From Streptomyces sp. NBC_01224 (lineage in GTDB: Bacteria > Actinomycetota > Actinomycetes > Streptomycetales > Streptomycetaceae): a stretch of 64,000 nucleotides of DNA. A program made the translations under genes and the position numbers. A model generated the notes under the pieces. That model was not told the DNA's origin. It did not search any database and saw only the letters and a list, made by a program, of their open reading frames with translations. Of the stretch, positions 33,462-41,615 are shown piece after piece (positions within the stretch are counted from its first letter, which is position 1; every line of letters begins with the position of its first letter). Location of the stretch: NCBI RefSeq assembly GCF_036002945.1, contig NZ_CP108529.1, positions 6,009,001-6,073,000 on the forward strand. The letters are read 5' to 3'.

Positions 33462-33472
33462 CGTTTGAGGAC
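33449..33472 (+). repeat. Short interspersed repeat, copy 2
   Basis: CAAGCCCGTCCGGCGTTTGA-GGAC, same orientation as copy 1, 86 bases apart start to start. Confidence 0.7.
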
Positions 33473-33503
33473 AAAGCCGGAGCGCCCGGCCAAGGCGCAC
33501 CCG

Positions 33504-36110
33504 TCAGACCCCGGCCACCGCCGCGTCACACTCCTGCGCCCGCAACGCCCGAGCCAGATCGTCCCGGGCCTCCAGCACCAGCCTCCGCAGCGCCGGCGCC
33601 GCGTCCTCGTGCGCGGTCAGCCACGCGTCCGTCGCCGCGAGCGTCGACGGATCGTCCTGGAGCGCCGGGAACAGACCCTTGACCACGATCACGCCGATCT
33701 GGATCGACCGCTCGGCCCACACCCGCTCGATCGCCTCGAAGTACTTCTCCGCGTACGGCGCCAGCAACTCCCGCTGCGACGACTGCTCGAACCCCGTGAT
33801 CGTCGCCTCCACCAACGCGTTGGACAGCGCCTCCGACTCCACGACTCCCGCCCAGGCCTGTGCCTTCACCGCAGCCGAGGGCCGCGAGGCCAGGCACCGC
33901 ACCTGGTGCCTCTTCCCGGACGCCGTGTCGTCGCGGGCCAGTTCGGCGTCGATCACCGACTCGTCGGCCCCTCCGTGCGCGGCCAGCGGGGACAGCAACG
34001 CCCACCGCAGTTCCTGGTCGACGTCCAGCCCGTCGATCCGGGCCGAACCGTCGAGCAGCCCGGACAGCAGCTGGAAGTCCGTGTCCGAGTCGGCGACCGA
34101 CGCGAAGAACCGCGCCCAGGCCAGCTGGTGCTCGCTGCCCGGCTCGGCGATCCGCAGCTCCCGCAGCGCACCCTCGGCCAGCGCCCGGCCGCCCTCCTCG
34201 CGCCACCCGGGGGCGACGTAGTGGACCAGCGCGGTCCGGGTCCAGGCGTGCAGCATCTGCAGGACGCCGATGTCGGACTCCCGGCCGGAGAAGGACAGTA
34301 CGAGGGAGATGAAGTCACGGGCCGGCATCAGCCCGTCCCGGGTCAGGTTCCACAGCGCGGACCAGCACAGCGCCCGCGCCAGGGGATCGGTCATGTCACC
34401 GAGGTGCGCCCGCAGCGTGGCCAGGGACACCTCGTCGAAGCGGACCTTGCAGTACGTGAGGTCGTCGTCGTTGACCAGGATCAGCTCGGGCCGCTCGGCT
34501 CCCGCCAGCTCCCCGACCACCGTGCGCGGTCCCGCCACATCCACCTCGGCGCGCGCGTACCGCACCAGGTTGCCGTCGGCGGCCCGCCGGTACAGGCCGA
34601 CCGCGACCCGGTGCGGCCGCAGCTCCGGGTGGGAAGCGGCCGCCTCCTGGAGAACCGCCAGCTCCGTGATCCGATCCGCCGAGTCGTACGTCGCCACCGG
34701 GGTCAGCGAGTTGACGCCCGCGGTCTGCAGCCACGACCGGGACCAGGTGGTCATGTCCCGCCCGGACGTCTCGGCCAGGACGGACAGCAGATCGCCCAGC
34801 TGAGTATTGCCGTAGGCGTGCTTCTTGAAGTAGCGCCGGGCGCCCTCCAGGAACGCGTCCCGCCCCACGTACGCCACCAGCTGCTTCAGCACGGAGGCGC
34901 CCTTGGCGTAGGTGATGCCGTCGAAGTTGAGCTTGGCGTCCTCCAGGTCACGGATGTCGGCCGTGATCGGGTGCGTGGACGGCAACTGGTCGGCGCGGTA
35001 CGCCCAGGACTTGCGGTTGTTGGCGAAGGTGATCCAGCCGTCCTTGAAGCGGGTCGACTCGACCATGGCGAAGACGCCCATGAAGTCGGCGAACGACTCC
35101 TTCAGCCACAGGTCGTCCCACCACTGCATGGTGACGAGGTCGCCGAACCACATGTGCGCCATCTCGTGCAGGATGACGTTGGCCCGGCTCTCGTACGACG
35201 CCTGCGTCACCTTGCCGCGGAAGATGTACTCCTCGCGGAACGTGACACAGCCCGGGTTCTCCATCGCGCCGAGGTTGTACTCGGGCACGAACGCCTGGTC
35301 GTACTTCCCGAACGGGTACGGGTAGTCGAAGTTGTCGTGGAAGAAGTCCAGGCCCTGCTTGGTGACGAGGAAGACGTCGTCCGCGTCGAAGTGCCGGGCG
35401 AGGCCCTTGCGGCACAGCGCGCCGAGCGGGATCTCCAGCTCCGTACCGTCGTCGAACGTGCGGGTGTAGGAGTCGGTGACGTAGTGGTACGGACCGGCCA
35501 CGATCGCCGTGATGTACGTCGAGATCGGCTTCGTCTCGGCGAACCGCCGCACCTCGCCGTCCCGCGACTCCTCGGCGCCGTTGCTCCAGACCGTCCAGCC
35601 CTCGGGCGCCGTCACCTCGAAGCGGAAGGGGGCCTTCAGGTCGGGCTGCTCGAAGTTCGCGAAGACCCGCCGCGAGTCGGCCGGCTCGTACTGCGTGTAG
35701 AGGTAGACCTCGCCGTCCTCCGGGTCGACGAACCGGTGCATCCCCTCGCCTGTCCGGCTGTACGCGCACTGCGCGTCGACCACCAGGACGTTGTCGCCCT
35801 CCGGCAGCTCCTCCAGCGCCACCCGCGTCCCGTCGAAGACGACGGCGGGGTCGAGCGGCTGCCCGTTCAGCGTCACCGTGTTCACGCTCGGCGCCACCAG
35901 ATCCGCGAAGGTCGACGCCCCCGCCCGTGCGGTGCGGAACCGGATCGTGGTCACCGAGCGGAAGGTCCGCGGACCGGAGGAGGCCCCGTCGCCGTCCCCT
36001 TCGGGCCCACCGACGGCGGAACGCAGATCGAGAGCGACCTCGTAACCGTCGACGCTCAGCAGCTCGGCCCGCACGCGGGCCTCGTCGCGGGACAGGTTCT
36101 CACCGGGCAC
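33504..36110 (-). CDS. pepN: Aminopeptidase N, copy 2 (M1 zinc metallopeptidase)
   Basis: 868 residues, paralogous along its whole length to the product of 24062-26638. GAMEN is present (NLGAMENPG); the zinc site is HEMAH (315-319) with Glu338. The N-terminal domain carries a small Gly/Asp/Ser insert (about residues 34-46) absent from copy 1. GTG 36110 has AAAGGAG 6 bases upstream. Divergent from the nitroreductase-like gene. Confidence 0.93.
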   Translation of the reverse strand: MPGENLSRDEARVRAELLSVDGYEVALDLRSAVGGPEGDGDGASSGPRTFRSVTTIRFRTARAGASTFADLVAPSVNTVTLNGQPLDPAVVFDGTRVALEELPEGDNVLVVDAQCAYSRTGEGMHRFVDPEDGEVYLYTQYEPADSRRVFANFEQPDLKAPFRFEVTAPEGWTVWSNGAEESRDGEVRRFAETKPISTYITAIVAGPYHYVTDSYTRTFDDGTELEIPLGALCRKGLARHFDADDVFLVTKQGLDFFHDNFDYPYPFGKYDQAFVPEYNLGAMENPGCVTFREEYIFRGKVTQASYESRANVILHEMAHMWFGDLVTMQWWDDLWLKESFADFMGVFAMVESTRFKDGWITFANNRKSWAYRADQLPSTHPITADIRDLEDAKLNFDGITYAKGASVLKQLVAYVGRDAFLEGARRYFKKHAYGNTQLGDLLSVLAETSGRDMTTWSRSWLQTAGVNSLTPVATYDSADRITELAVLQEAAASHPELRPHRVAVGLYRRAADGNLVRYARAEVDVAGPRTVVGELAGAERPELILVNDDDLTYCKVRFDEVSLATLRAHLGDMTDPLARALCWSALWNLTRDGLMPARDFISLVLSFSGRESDIGVLQMLHAWTRTALVHYVAPGWREEGGRALAEGALRELRIAEPGSEHQLAWARFFASVADSDTDFQLLSGLLDGSARIDGLDVDQELRWALLSPLAAHGGADESVIDAELARDDTASGKRHQVRCLASRPSAAVKAQAWAGVVESEALSNALVEATITGFEQSSQRELLAPYAEKYFEAIERVWAERSIQIGVIVVKGLFPALQDDPSTLAATDAWLTAHEDAAPALRRLVLEARDDLARALRAQECDAAVAGV

Positions 36111-36241
36111 GGCACACTCCTTTGTGTCACGTTCGAATAGTTTGATCCTCCCATGTCGCCACTCGGCCGGGCATGCGGGAATGGCCGGTGCGCCCTGAGG
36201 CGTTCTCGCGCACAGGTGCGAATGCCCTTAAGAGGAGAGAT

Positions 36242-36892
36242 ATGTCTGACAACAGCACGGCGACCGGCAAGACCCCTGCCGATTTCTGGTTCGATCCCCT
36301 CTGCCCCTGGGCCTGGATGACCTCCCGCTGGATGCTGGAGGTGGAGAAGGTCCGTGACGTCGAGGTCCGCTGGCATGTGATGAGCCTTGCCGTTCTCAAC
36401 GAGGACAAGCTCGACGAGCTGCCGGAGGAGTACCGCGACCTCCTGGAGAACAAGGCCTGGGGCCCGGTACGCGTCGTCATCGCCGCCCAGCAGAAGCACG
36501 GCGACGAGATCGTCGGCCCGCTCTACACCGCGCTCGGCACCCGCTTCCACAACCAGGGCGAGGGTCCCACCCGCGAGGCGATCGTGGGTGCGCTCCAGGA
36601 CGTCGGCCTGCCGGCCGAGCTGGCGGACTTCGCGGACTCGGACGCGTACGACGCCGAGCTGCGCGCCTCCCACAAGGAGGGCATCGACAAGGTCGGCCAG
36701 GACGTCGGCACCCCGGTCATCGCCGTCCCGGGCTCGGACGGCGAGCAGATCGCCTTCTTCGGCCCGGTCGTCACCCCCGCCCCGAAGGGCGAGGAGGCGG
36801 CGAAGCTGTGGGACGGCACGCTGCTGGTGGCGTCGATCCCCGGCTTCTACGAGATCAAGCGGACCCGGACCCAGGGCCCCATTTTCGACTGA
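36242..36892 (+). CDS. DsbA-fold mycothiol-dependent nitroreductase family protein
   Basis: 216 residues, thioredoxin/DsbA fold with the CPWA motif (FWFDPLCPWAWMTSRW, Cys near 20) of the Rv2466c family, which uses mycothiol to reduce electrophiles and is oxidative-stress related. The cis-Pro region is GTPVIAV. No signal peptide, so cytosolic. AGGAGAG lies directly before the ATG. Confidence 0.88.
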   Translation: MSDNSTATGKTPADFWFDPLCPWAWMTSRWMLEVEKVRDVEVRWHVMSLAVLNEDKLDELPEEYRDLLENKAWGPVRVVIAAQQKHGDEIVGPLYTALGTRFHNQGEGPTREAIVGALQDVGLPAELADFADSDAYDAELRASHKEGIDKVGQDVGTPVIAVPGSDGEQIAFFGPVVTPAPKGEEAAKLWDGTLLVASIPGFYEIKRTRTQGPIFD

Positions 36893-36905
36893 TCGCACAC
36901 GATGC

Positions 36906-36940
36906 GGTGCGGGGTCCGGCCGCCGTCCGGACCCCGCACC
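36906..36940. terminator. Bidirectional terminator
   Basis: GGTGCGGGGTCCGG and CCGGACCCCGCACC, 14-bp perfect stem, 7-base loop, between the convergent nitroreductase-like and DUF4240 genes. Confidence 0.85.
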
Positions 36941-36946
36941 CCTCAC

Positions 36947-37480
36947 CTACGCGTACAACGCGTCCAGCTTCGGCAGCCGCAGCGCCACCCGCTCCGCGTC
37001 GTCGAAGTCGAAGTCCCACTCCGGGTCCAGGCCGGGATAGTCGATCGTGAACGAGTCGTCGGGCATGTCCTCACCCGTCGCAGCCCGATGCGCGTCCCAG
37101 GCGATCCCGAGCGTCCGCTCGCACTCCATCTCCTCTCCCTCGGGCGCCGCGGCCCTGATCACCGGCAGTTCGGCCAGCGTGTCCGGATCGGCGACGACCT
37201 GCTCGAACACCTCGCGCCCCTGCGCTATCAGCCAGCCCCGGAAGTAGTCGAAGCCGTCGTCGGAACAGCCCCCGTTGATCGTGTACGCCGCCGCCCAGAG
37301 CGGAGCCCGGTAGGAAGCGGCCATCAGGTCCCAGAGAAGCTGCTGCGCGGCGACGATCTCCTCCCGGGGCCGGGCGGCGAGCAGCGCGGAGGCCCGCTCG
37401 ACGACGGCCTCCGCATCCTCCGGGCCGGTGACCTGTGCGCGGGCGTCGTCGATCAGATTCCAGAAGTCCGTGGTGTCCAT
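36947..37480 (-). CDS. DUF4240-family protein
   Basis: 177 residues beginning MDTTDFWNLIDDAR, the typical DUF4240 opening, with YTINGGCSDDGFDYFRGWLIAQG and a very acidic C-terminal part (LDPEWDFDFDDAERV). Cytosolic; function unknown. An ATG four codons earlier (37492) is equally possible, and neither has a clear ribosome site. Confidence 0.8.
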   Translation of the reverse strand: MDTTDFWNLIDDARAQVTGPEDAEAVVERASALLAARPREEIVAAQQLLWDLMAASYRAPLWAAAYTINGGCSDDGFDYFRGWLIAQGREVFEQVVADPDTLAELPVIRAAAPEGEEMECERTLGIAWDAHRAATGEDMPDDSFTIDYPGLDPEWDFDFDDAERVALRLPKLDALYA

Positions 37481-37556
37481 GCGGTGCAGCATGCCGGAGA
37501 GGTCTGACAGTCTCGGGTGCGGCGAGCTGCCGAGGGGGCTGAGGGAAGGGATTCGG

Positions 37557-38021
37557 GTGGACACGAACGTACGACCGGCACGGCGGTCCGAGGCCGCGGC
37601 ACTGACCGAGCTGGCCCTGGCATCGAAGGCCCACTGGGGCTACGACGAGGCGTTCCTCGCCGCCTGCCGCGACGAACTCACCATGCACCCGGCGGACATC
37701 GACCGTCGCCGCACCACGGTCGCCGAGGAGGACGGCCGCGTCCTGGGCTTCACCACCCTGGACGGCGCCCCGCCCGAGGGCGCCCTCGGCATGATGTTCG
37801 TCGCCCCGGACGCCCTGGGCCGGGGTATCGGCCGGCTCCTCTTCGAGCACACCGTGACGGAGGCCCGCCGCCTCGGCTTCGCACGCTTCACCATCGACGC
37901 CGACCCGAACGCGGAGCCGTTCTACCTGGCGATGGGCGCGGTACGGATCGGGGCGATCCCGTCGGGCTCGATCTTGGGCCGTGAACTGCCGCTGCTGGAA
38001 TTCACCCTCACGTCGCGGTGA
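37557..38021 (+). CDS. GNAT-family N-acetyltransferase
   Basis: 154 residues. Acetyl-CoA binding motif A is MMFVAPDALGRGIGRLLFEH, then ARRLGFARFTIDADPNAEPFYLAMG. Substrate unknown. GTG 37557 has AAGGG upstream. It begins divergently, 76 bases from the DUF4240 start. Confidence 0.9.
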   Translation: MDTNVRPARRSEAAALTELALASKAHWGYDEAFLAACRDELTMHPADIDRRRTTVAEEDGRVLGFTTLDGAPPEGALGMMFVAPDALGRGIGRLLFEHTVTEARRLGFARFTIDADPNAEPFYLAMGAVRIGAIPSGSILGRELPLLEFTLTSR

Positions 38022-38079
38022 CCCCCTGCCGGTGGCCAGGACAGGGCCATCAGGCGCTGCCGGGGCAGGCGTACCTACG

Positions 38080-39006
38080 TCAGTCCGGCACGATGATCAA
38101 TTTGCCGCGTACGTGGCCGCCTTCGCTCTCCCGGTGAGCGTCGGCTGCCTGGGACAGCGAGTACGTCCGTGCCACCGACAGGGTGAGTTCGCCGTTCACG
38201 ACCAGCGCGGCTGCCTGCTCAAGACGCTCACGGATCGCACCGGCGCCGGCGAACACAAAGCGCACGCCGTGTTCCTCCGCCCGGTGGTCGGCGATGGTGA
38301 CCACGCGTTCCGGCCCGCCCGTCACGTCGACGAGTGCCGGCAACGAGCCCTTTCCTGCGGCGTCGAATGCCGCGTCCGCGCCGTTCGGCGCGATGGTGCG
38401 GACCTGCTCGGCGAGCCCCTCGCCGTAGGTCACGGGCTCGGCGCCGAGCGAACGCAGGTACGCGTGGTTGCGCTCGCTTGCCGTACCGATCACAGCCGCG
38501 CCGAGATGCCTGGCGATCTGCACGGCCACGGACCCGACACCGCCGGCGGCCCCGTCCACGACCAGAGTCTCCCCGGCCTTCACATCGAGGTCGCAGAGTG
38601 CCTGGTATGCCGTGTTGGCGGCCACCGGCAGTCCGGCCGCGATCTCCCAGGGCACGTTTCCGGGCTTTCGCGCAATCTGCGCCGCGGGGGCCAGTACGAA
38701 CTCGGCGTAGCTGCCGAAGCCGATCGAACCGAAGACCTCGTCACCCGCAGCGAAGTCGGCCACGTCCTTGCCGACGTCCGCGACGACACCGGCTACGTCG
38801 CCCCCGGGCACCGCGGGGAACTTCACCGGCATCATGGCCGCGACGGCCCCGCTGCGCAGCTGCCAGTCCAGCGGATTCACCCCGGCAGCCCGGACCTCGA
38901 CCAGCACCTCCCCAGGACCTGGGCGCGGCACCTCGCGGTCCACAACGTGCAATACCTCGGGTCCGCCGTACTCCGTGAACTGCACAGCGCGATACGTCTT
39001 TAACAT
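38080..39006 (-). CDS. Zinc-free quinone oxidoreductase-like MDR protein (TTA-containing)
   Basis: 308-residue NADPH-dependent medium-chain reductase: GroES-like start (FTEYGGPEVLHVVDREVPRP), nucleotide motif VDGAAGGVGSVAVQIARHLG, and end HVRGKLIIVPD. It lacks the zinc-ligand pattern of alcohol dehydrogenases. The second codon is TTA, the only in-frame TTA I found in the window, so translation should depend on the bldA tRNA. AAAGGA lies before the ATG. A palindrome (CCCAATTGGG) sits 12 bases upstream, and the 5' region is AT-richer than its neighbours. Possibly a recent arrival. Confidence 0.9.
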   Translation of the reverse strand: MLKTYRAVQFTEYGGPEVLHVVDREVPRPGPGEVLVEVRAAGVNPLDWQLRSGAVAAMMPVKFPAVPGGDVAGVVADVGKDVADFAAGDEVFGSIGFGSYAEFVLAPAAQIARKPGNVPWEIAAGLPVAANTAYQALCDLDVKAGETLVVDGAAGGVGSVAVQIARHLGAAVIGTASERNHAYLRSLGAEPVTYGEGLAEQVRTIAPNGADAAFDAAGKGSLPALVDVTGGPERVVTIADHRAEEHGVRFVFAGAGAIRERLEQAAALVVNGELTLSVARTYSLSQAADAHRESEGGHVRGKLIIVPD

Positions 39007-39017
39007 GTTTTCCTTTG

Positions 39018-39027
39018 CCCAATTGGG
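39018..39027. promoter_or_regulatory. CCCAATTGGG palindrome before the oxidoreductase gene
   Basis: A perfect 10-bp palindrome in the 5' region, overlapping or next to the likely promoter; possible operator. Its AT-rich centre is rare in this genome. Confidence 0.35.
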
Positions 39028-39029
39028 TT

Positions 39030-39251
39030 TTACCGAGACCGGTCAGGAGCGCGGATGCTCCGCCAGGACGCAGCCAAAACTACCGAGCGATGGCCCGACG
39101 GGGCACCCGAGTTCACCCCGGACGACGACCACCACTGGGCGCGGTCCCGCCTCGGGTCCCTGCCGCACAGCAGCAGGAGCCGGTCACGCTCGTCGACCAG
39201 CAGAACCCGTGACGTCCACCGGTTCCGAAGGCCCGTGGGGCTCCACACCAT
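39030..39251 (-). pseudogene. Decayed NUDIX hydrolase N-terminal remnant
   Basis: The frame contains RVLLVDERDRLLLLCGRD and RAQWW, the first strand and the W-W that normally precede a PGG-type turn and the nudix box. After that point the GE and REXXEEXGU residues are missing and the frame runs into unrelated sequence and a stop. It overlaps the 3' end of the MFS gene. Read as a truncated, frameshifted NUDIX gene, cut off beside the oxidoreductase gene. Confidence 0.65.
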
Positions 39252-40419
39252 TCACCGCTCCCGCAGCCCGGCGTCCGGCCGCGGCCAGGGCCAGGGTGAC
39301 CGCGAGTGAGGCCGTCGCCATCACGGTCATCGCCGTCCCCGGCGAGGTCCGCTGGGCGATGGTGCCCGCGAGCGCGGCCGCGACGCCCTGCATGGTGAGC
39401 GTGCCGGAGGAGTGCAGTCCGAGAGCCTGACCGGTCATCTCCTCCGGGGTCAGGGCCATCAGCCGCTCCTGGAACAGCAGACTCGCCGAGAACCCGACCG
39501 AGGCGAGCGCGGTCAGAGCGAACGCCATGGGCAGCGCCGGTCGCGCGGCGAAGAGCAGATACGGGGCGGCCAGGACCAGCTGCATCGGCATGGCCAGCCG
39601 CCCCCGCCAACGCTGTGCGACGAACCGGCCCACCACCGTGTCCCCGACGAGCATCCCCAGCGCGGCGAAGGCGAAGAGGAGCCCCGCGTGTTCGGGGGCG
39701 TACGGGACGAACAGCGACTCGCAGCCGACGATCAGCCCGTTCGGCACCCAGAGCGCGAGGTAGACCCGGCGGCGCGGGCCCGAGGACCACAGAACGGCAT
39801 TGGTCCGCCACGTCTGCGCGACCGACGGCCGCCCGGCGGCGCGCGGCGGACGGCGGGCCAGCCCGAACCGGGCCACGGCCGCACCCATCAGATACAGGGC
39901 GGCGGCGACGAGCAGCGTGCCGCGCGCGGACAGCACAGTCACCAGCAGCCCGCCGAGCGCGAAACCGCCGATCTGCATCAGGCCGACGCACATGTTCAGT
40001 ACGGAACGCCCCAGCAGATAGCCGTCCTTGGGCAGCACCTCATTGAGCAGGCCGTACCGCACGCCGCCGCCCACCGCGGCGACCACACCCTCCATCAGGA
40101 TGATCGCGAACACCACCGGCAGCGGAAGCCCGGGGACGGCGAGGACGGCGGTGGCCAGCCCGAAGGCGAGCGCCATGCCGGTCATCGCGGCACGTGGCGG
40201 CAGCCGGTCCGCCGCCGACATCAGCACGGTCGCGCCGATCACCTGGGCGAGGGAGGAGCCGAACATGGACAGGGCGGCGAGCAGCGGCGATTCGGTCGCG
40301 GCGTAGACGAGGGTGCCGAGGGCCAGCCCGCTCATCGTCGACCCGGCGACCTGCACGGCACTGGTTGCGAAGAGCGGTCTGAACTGCGGCGTTCGGAAGA
40401 GTTCCCGGTAGGTGCGCAT
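39184..40419 (-). CDS. MFS transporter (exporter type)
   Basis: 411 residues, about 12 hydrophobic helices, with a typical MFS start (LFRTPQFRPLFATSAVQVAGSTM) and a Pro/Arg-rich central loop (LARRPPRAAGRPS). Drug or metabolite efflux by family; substrate unknown. Divergent from an ArsR-type regulator, its likely controller. No strong ribosome site; GAGACT six bases before the ATG could be the -10 of a leaderless transcript. Confidence 0.87.
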   Translation of the reverse strand: MRTYRELFRTPQFRPLFATSAVQVAGSTMSGLALGTLVYAATESPLLAALSMFGSSLAQVIGATVLMSAADRLPPRAAMTGMALAFGLATAVLAVPGLPLPVVFAIILMEGVVAAVGGGVRYGLLNEVLPKDGYLLGRSVLNMCVGLMQIGGFALGGLLVTVLSARGTLLVAAALYLMGAAVARFGLARRPPRAAGRPSVAQTWRTNAVLWSSGPRRRVYLALWVPNGLIVGCESLFVPYAPEHAGLLFAFAALGMLVGDTVVGRFVAQRWRGRLAMPMQLVLAAPYLLFAARPALPMAFALTALASVGFSASLLFQERLMALTPEEMTGQALGLHSSGTLTMQGVAAALAGTIAQRTSPGTAMTVMATASLAVTLALAAAGRRAAGAVNGVEPHGPSEPVDVTGSAGRRA

Positions 40420-40458
40420 GCGGGGAGTCTCAGTGGCCGTCCACGGCGACCGTTACTC

Positions 40459-40476
40459 TTTCGCGAGGAGGCGAAA
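40459..40476. promoter_or_regulatory. Inverted repeat in the MFS/ArsR intergenic region
   Basis: TTTCGC-N6-GCGAAA, centred in the 74-base divergent region. Size and place suit an operator for the ArsR-type regulator. Confidence 0.5.
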
Positions 40477-40493
40477 CGTGGAGGCATGACGTC

Positions 40494-41471
40494 GTGGGCC
40501 TGTGGCAGATCAACACGGACACGCTGGCCGGGAGCCGGTTCGTCGTCTCACCGCTCGCCGAGACCATCTCCGCCCTGAACTCCCTGGAGAGGGGCCGGCC
40601 CGAGCACCCCGGCGAACGGGCCTGGCTCGACGCCCATCTGCCGGCCTACCGCGCACGCCAGGCCGCCGACCCGGTCGCCGCCCGTCTCGTACCGGCGGCC
40701 CTCGGCGGCAGCTGGAACGCGGACTTCATCACGCCCACGCCGACGGGTGAGGGCGCCCCGTCCTTCGAGGAGGAGCTGGCCCCCGTCCGGGCGACCACGC
40801 CCGAGCGCGCCCGAGCGGACCTGGCGGTGTCGCTCGGCGGCCGTCCGCTCCCGGAGCTCCTGGACCGCGACGACCTGGCGCAACGCACCGCCGATGTCCT
40901 GCACTGGGTCTGGCGGCACACCGTGCTGCCGGACTGGCCGCGCCGCCGCCGGATCATCGAGGCGGACGTCGTCGCGCGGACCGGACAGCTGAGCCAGGGC
41001 GGCTGGGCCGCCGCCCTGAGCGGCCTGCGCCCGGGAATGCGGTGGCTCGGCGGGAGCCGGCTCCAGATCAACGCGCACGACTATCCGCCTAAGCAACTGG
41101 CGGGTGCGCGGCTGCTGTTCGTCCCGGTCACCCAACGCACGGGCTGGGTGTCCTGGGACGACGACGCCGAGCGGTACGCGGTCGTCTACCCCTGCTCGGG
41201 CGCCCTGGCCGATGCGGGGCGGGCGCAGGTGCCCGACAGCCTGGGCCGCCTGCTCGGCCCCGCTCGGGCAGCCGTCCTCGTTCTCCTCTCCAGCCCGAAG
41301 AGCACCACCCAGCTGGTGGCCCTGACCGGCCAGGGGCTGGGCTCGGTGGGCCGCCACCTCAAGGTCCTTCTGGACGCGGGCCTGGCGGACCGCCGCAGGG
41401 CCGGTCGGTCGGTGCTGTACTTCCGCACGGACGTGGGTGACGTGCTGGTGGAGGCGCGGCGCCACGACTGA
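40494..41471 (+). CDS. ArsR-type winged-helix regulator with DUF5937-like N-terminus
   Basis: 325 residues. The C-terminal 80 residues are an ArsR HTH (LLSSPKSTTQLVALTGQGLGSVGRHLKVLLDAG... with RSVLYFRT wing). The large N-terminal domain (VSPLAETISALNSLERG) is the type often named DUF5937 in actinobacteria. It probably controls the divergent exporter. GTG 40494 has GGAGG 8 bases upstream. Confidence 0.87.
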   Translation: MGLWQINTDTLAGSRFVVSPLAETISALNSLERGRPEHPGERAWLDAHLPAYRARQAADPVAARLVPAALGGSWNADFITPTPTGEGAPSFEEELAPVRATTPERARADLAVSLGGRPLPELLDRDDLAQRTADVLHWVWRHTVLPDWPRRRRIIEADVVARTGQLSQGGWAAALSGLRPGMRWLGGSRLQINAHDYPPKQLAGARLLFVPVTQRTGWVSWDDDAERYAVVYPCSGALADAGRAQVPDSLGRLLGPARAAVLVLLSSPKSTTQLVALTGQGLGSVGRHLKVLLDAGLADRRRAGRSVLYFRTDVGDVLVEARRHD

Positions 41472-41615
41472 GGGGGTGCGGGCGTTTTGGCCGCTGGGGG
41501 CGGGCTTAGGCTGCGGGAGGAGTATGGGAGCCGGGACACGGCAGGCGACAGTTGGGAGCTGAACTCGCTTGCTTTCAAGGTGATGTGATGTCGAATCAGG
41601 TCATGGAGAGGGATC

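Larger units (their letters stand above)
33157..33503. other. Intergenic region with genus-type short repeats
   Basis: About 350 bases without a gene. It contains two copies of a 24-base repeat (33363-33386, 33449-33472) and a hairpin overlapping the second copy. The rest shows nothing recognisable. Confidence 0.5.

Noticed and set aside
33309..36140. 943-codon plus-strand frame opposite pepN copy 2 (and a 958-codon one opposite copy 1)
   Set aside because: Same reason; the aminopeptidase motifs are on the minus strand.
38080..39251. Insertion sequence or integrated element around the TTA-containing gene
   Set aside because: No transposase, terminal inverted repeats or target duplication seen; only the gene remnant supports a rearrangement.
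39412..40578. 388-codon plus-strand frame opposite the MFS gene running into the ArsR gene
   Set aside because: Polar, repeat-like translation; the MFS helices and ArsR HTH are in other frames.
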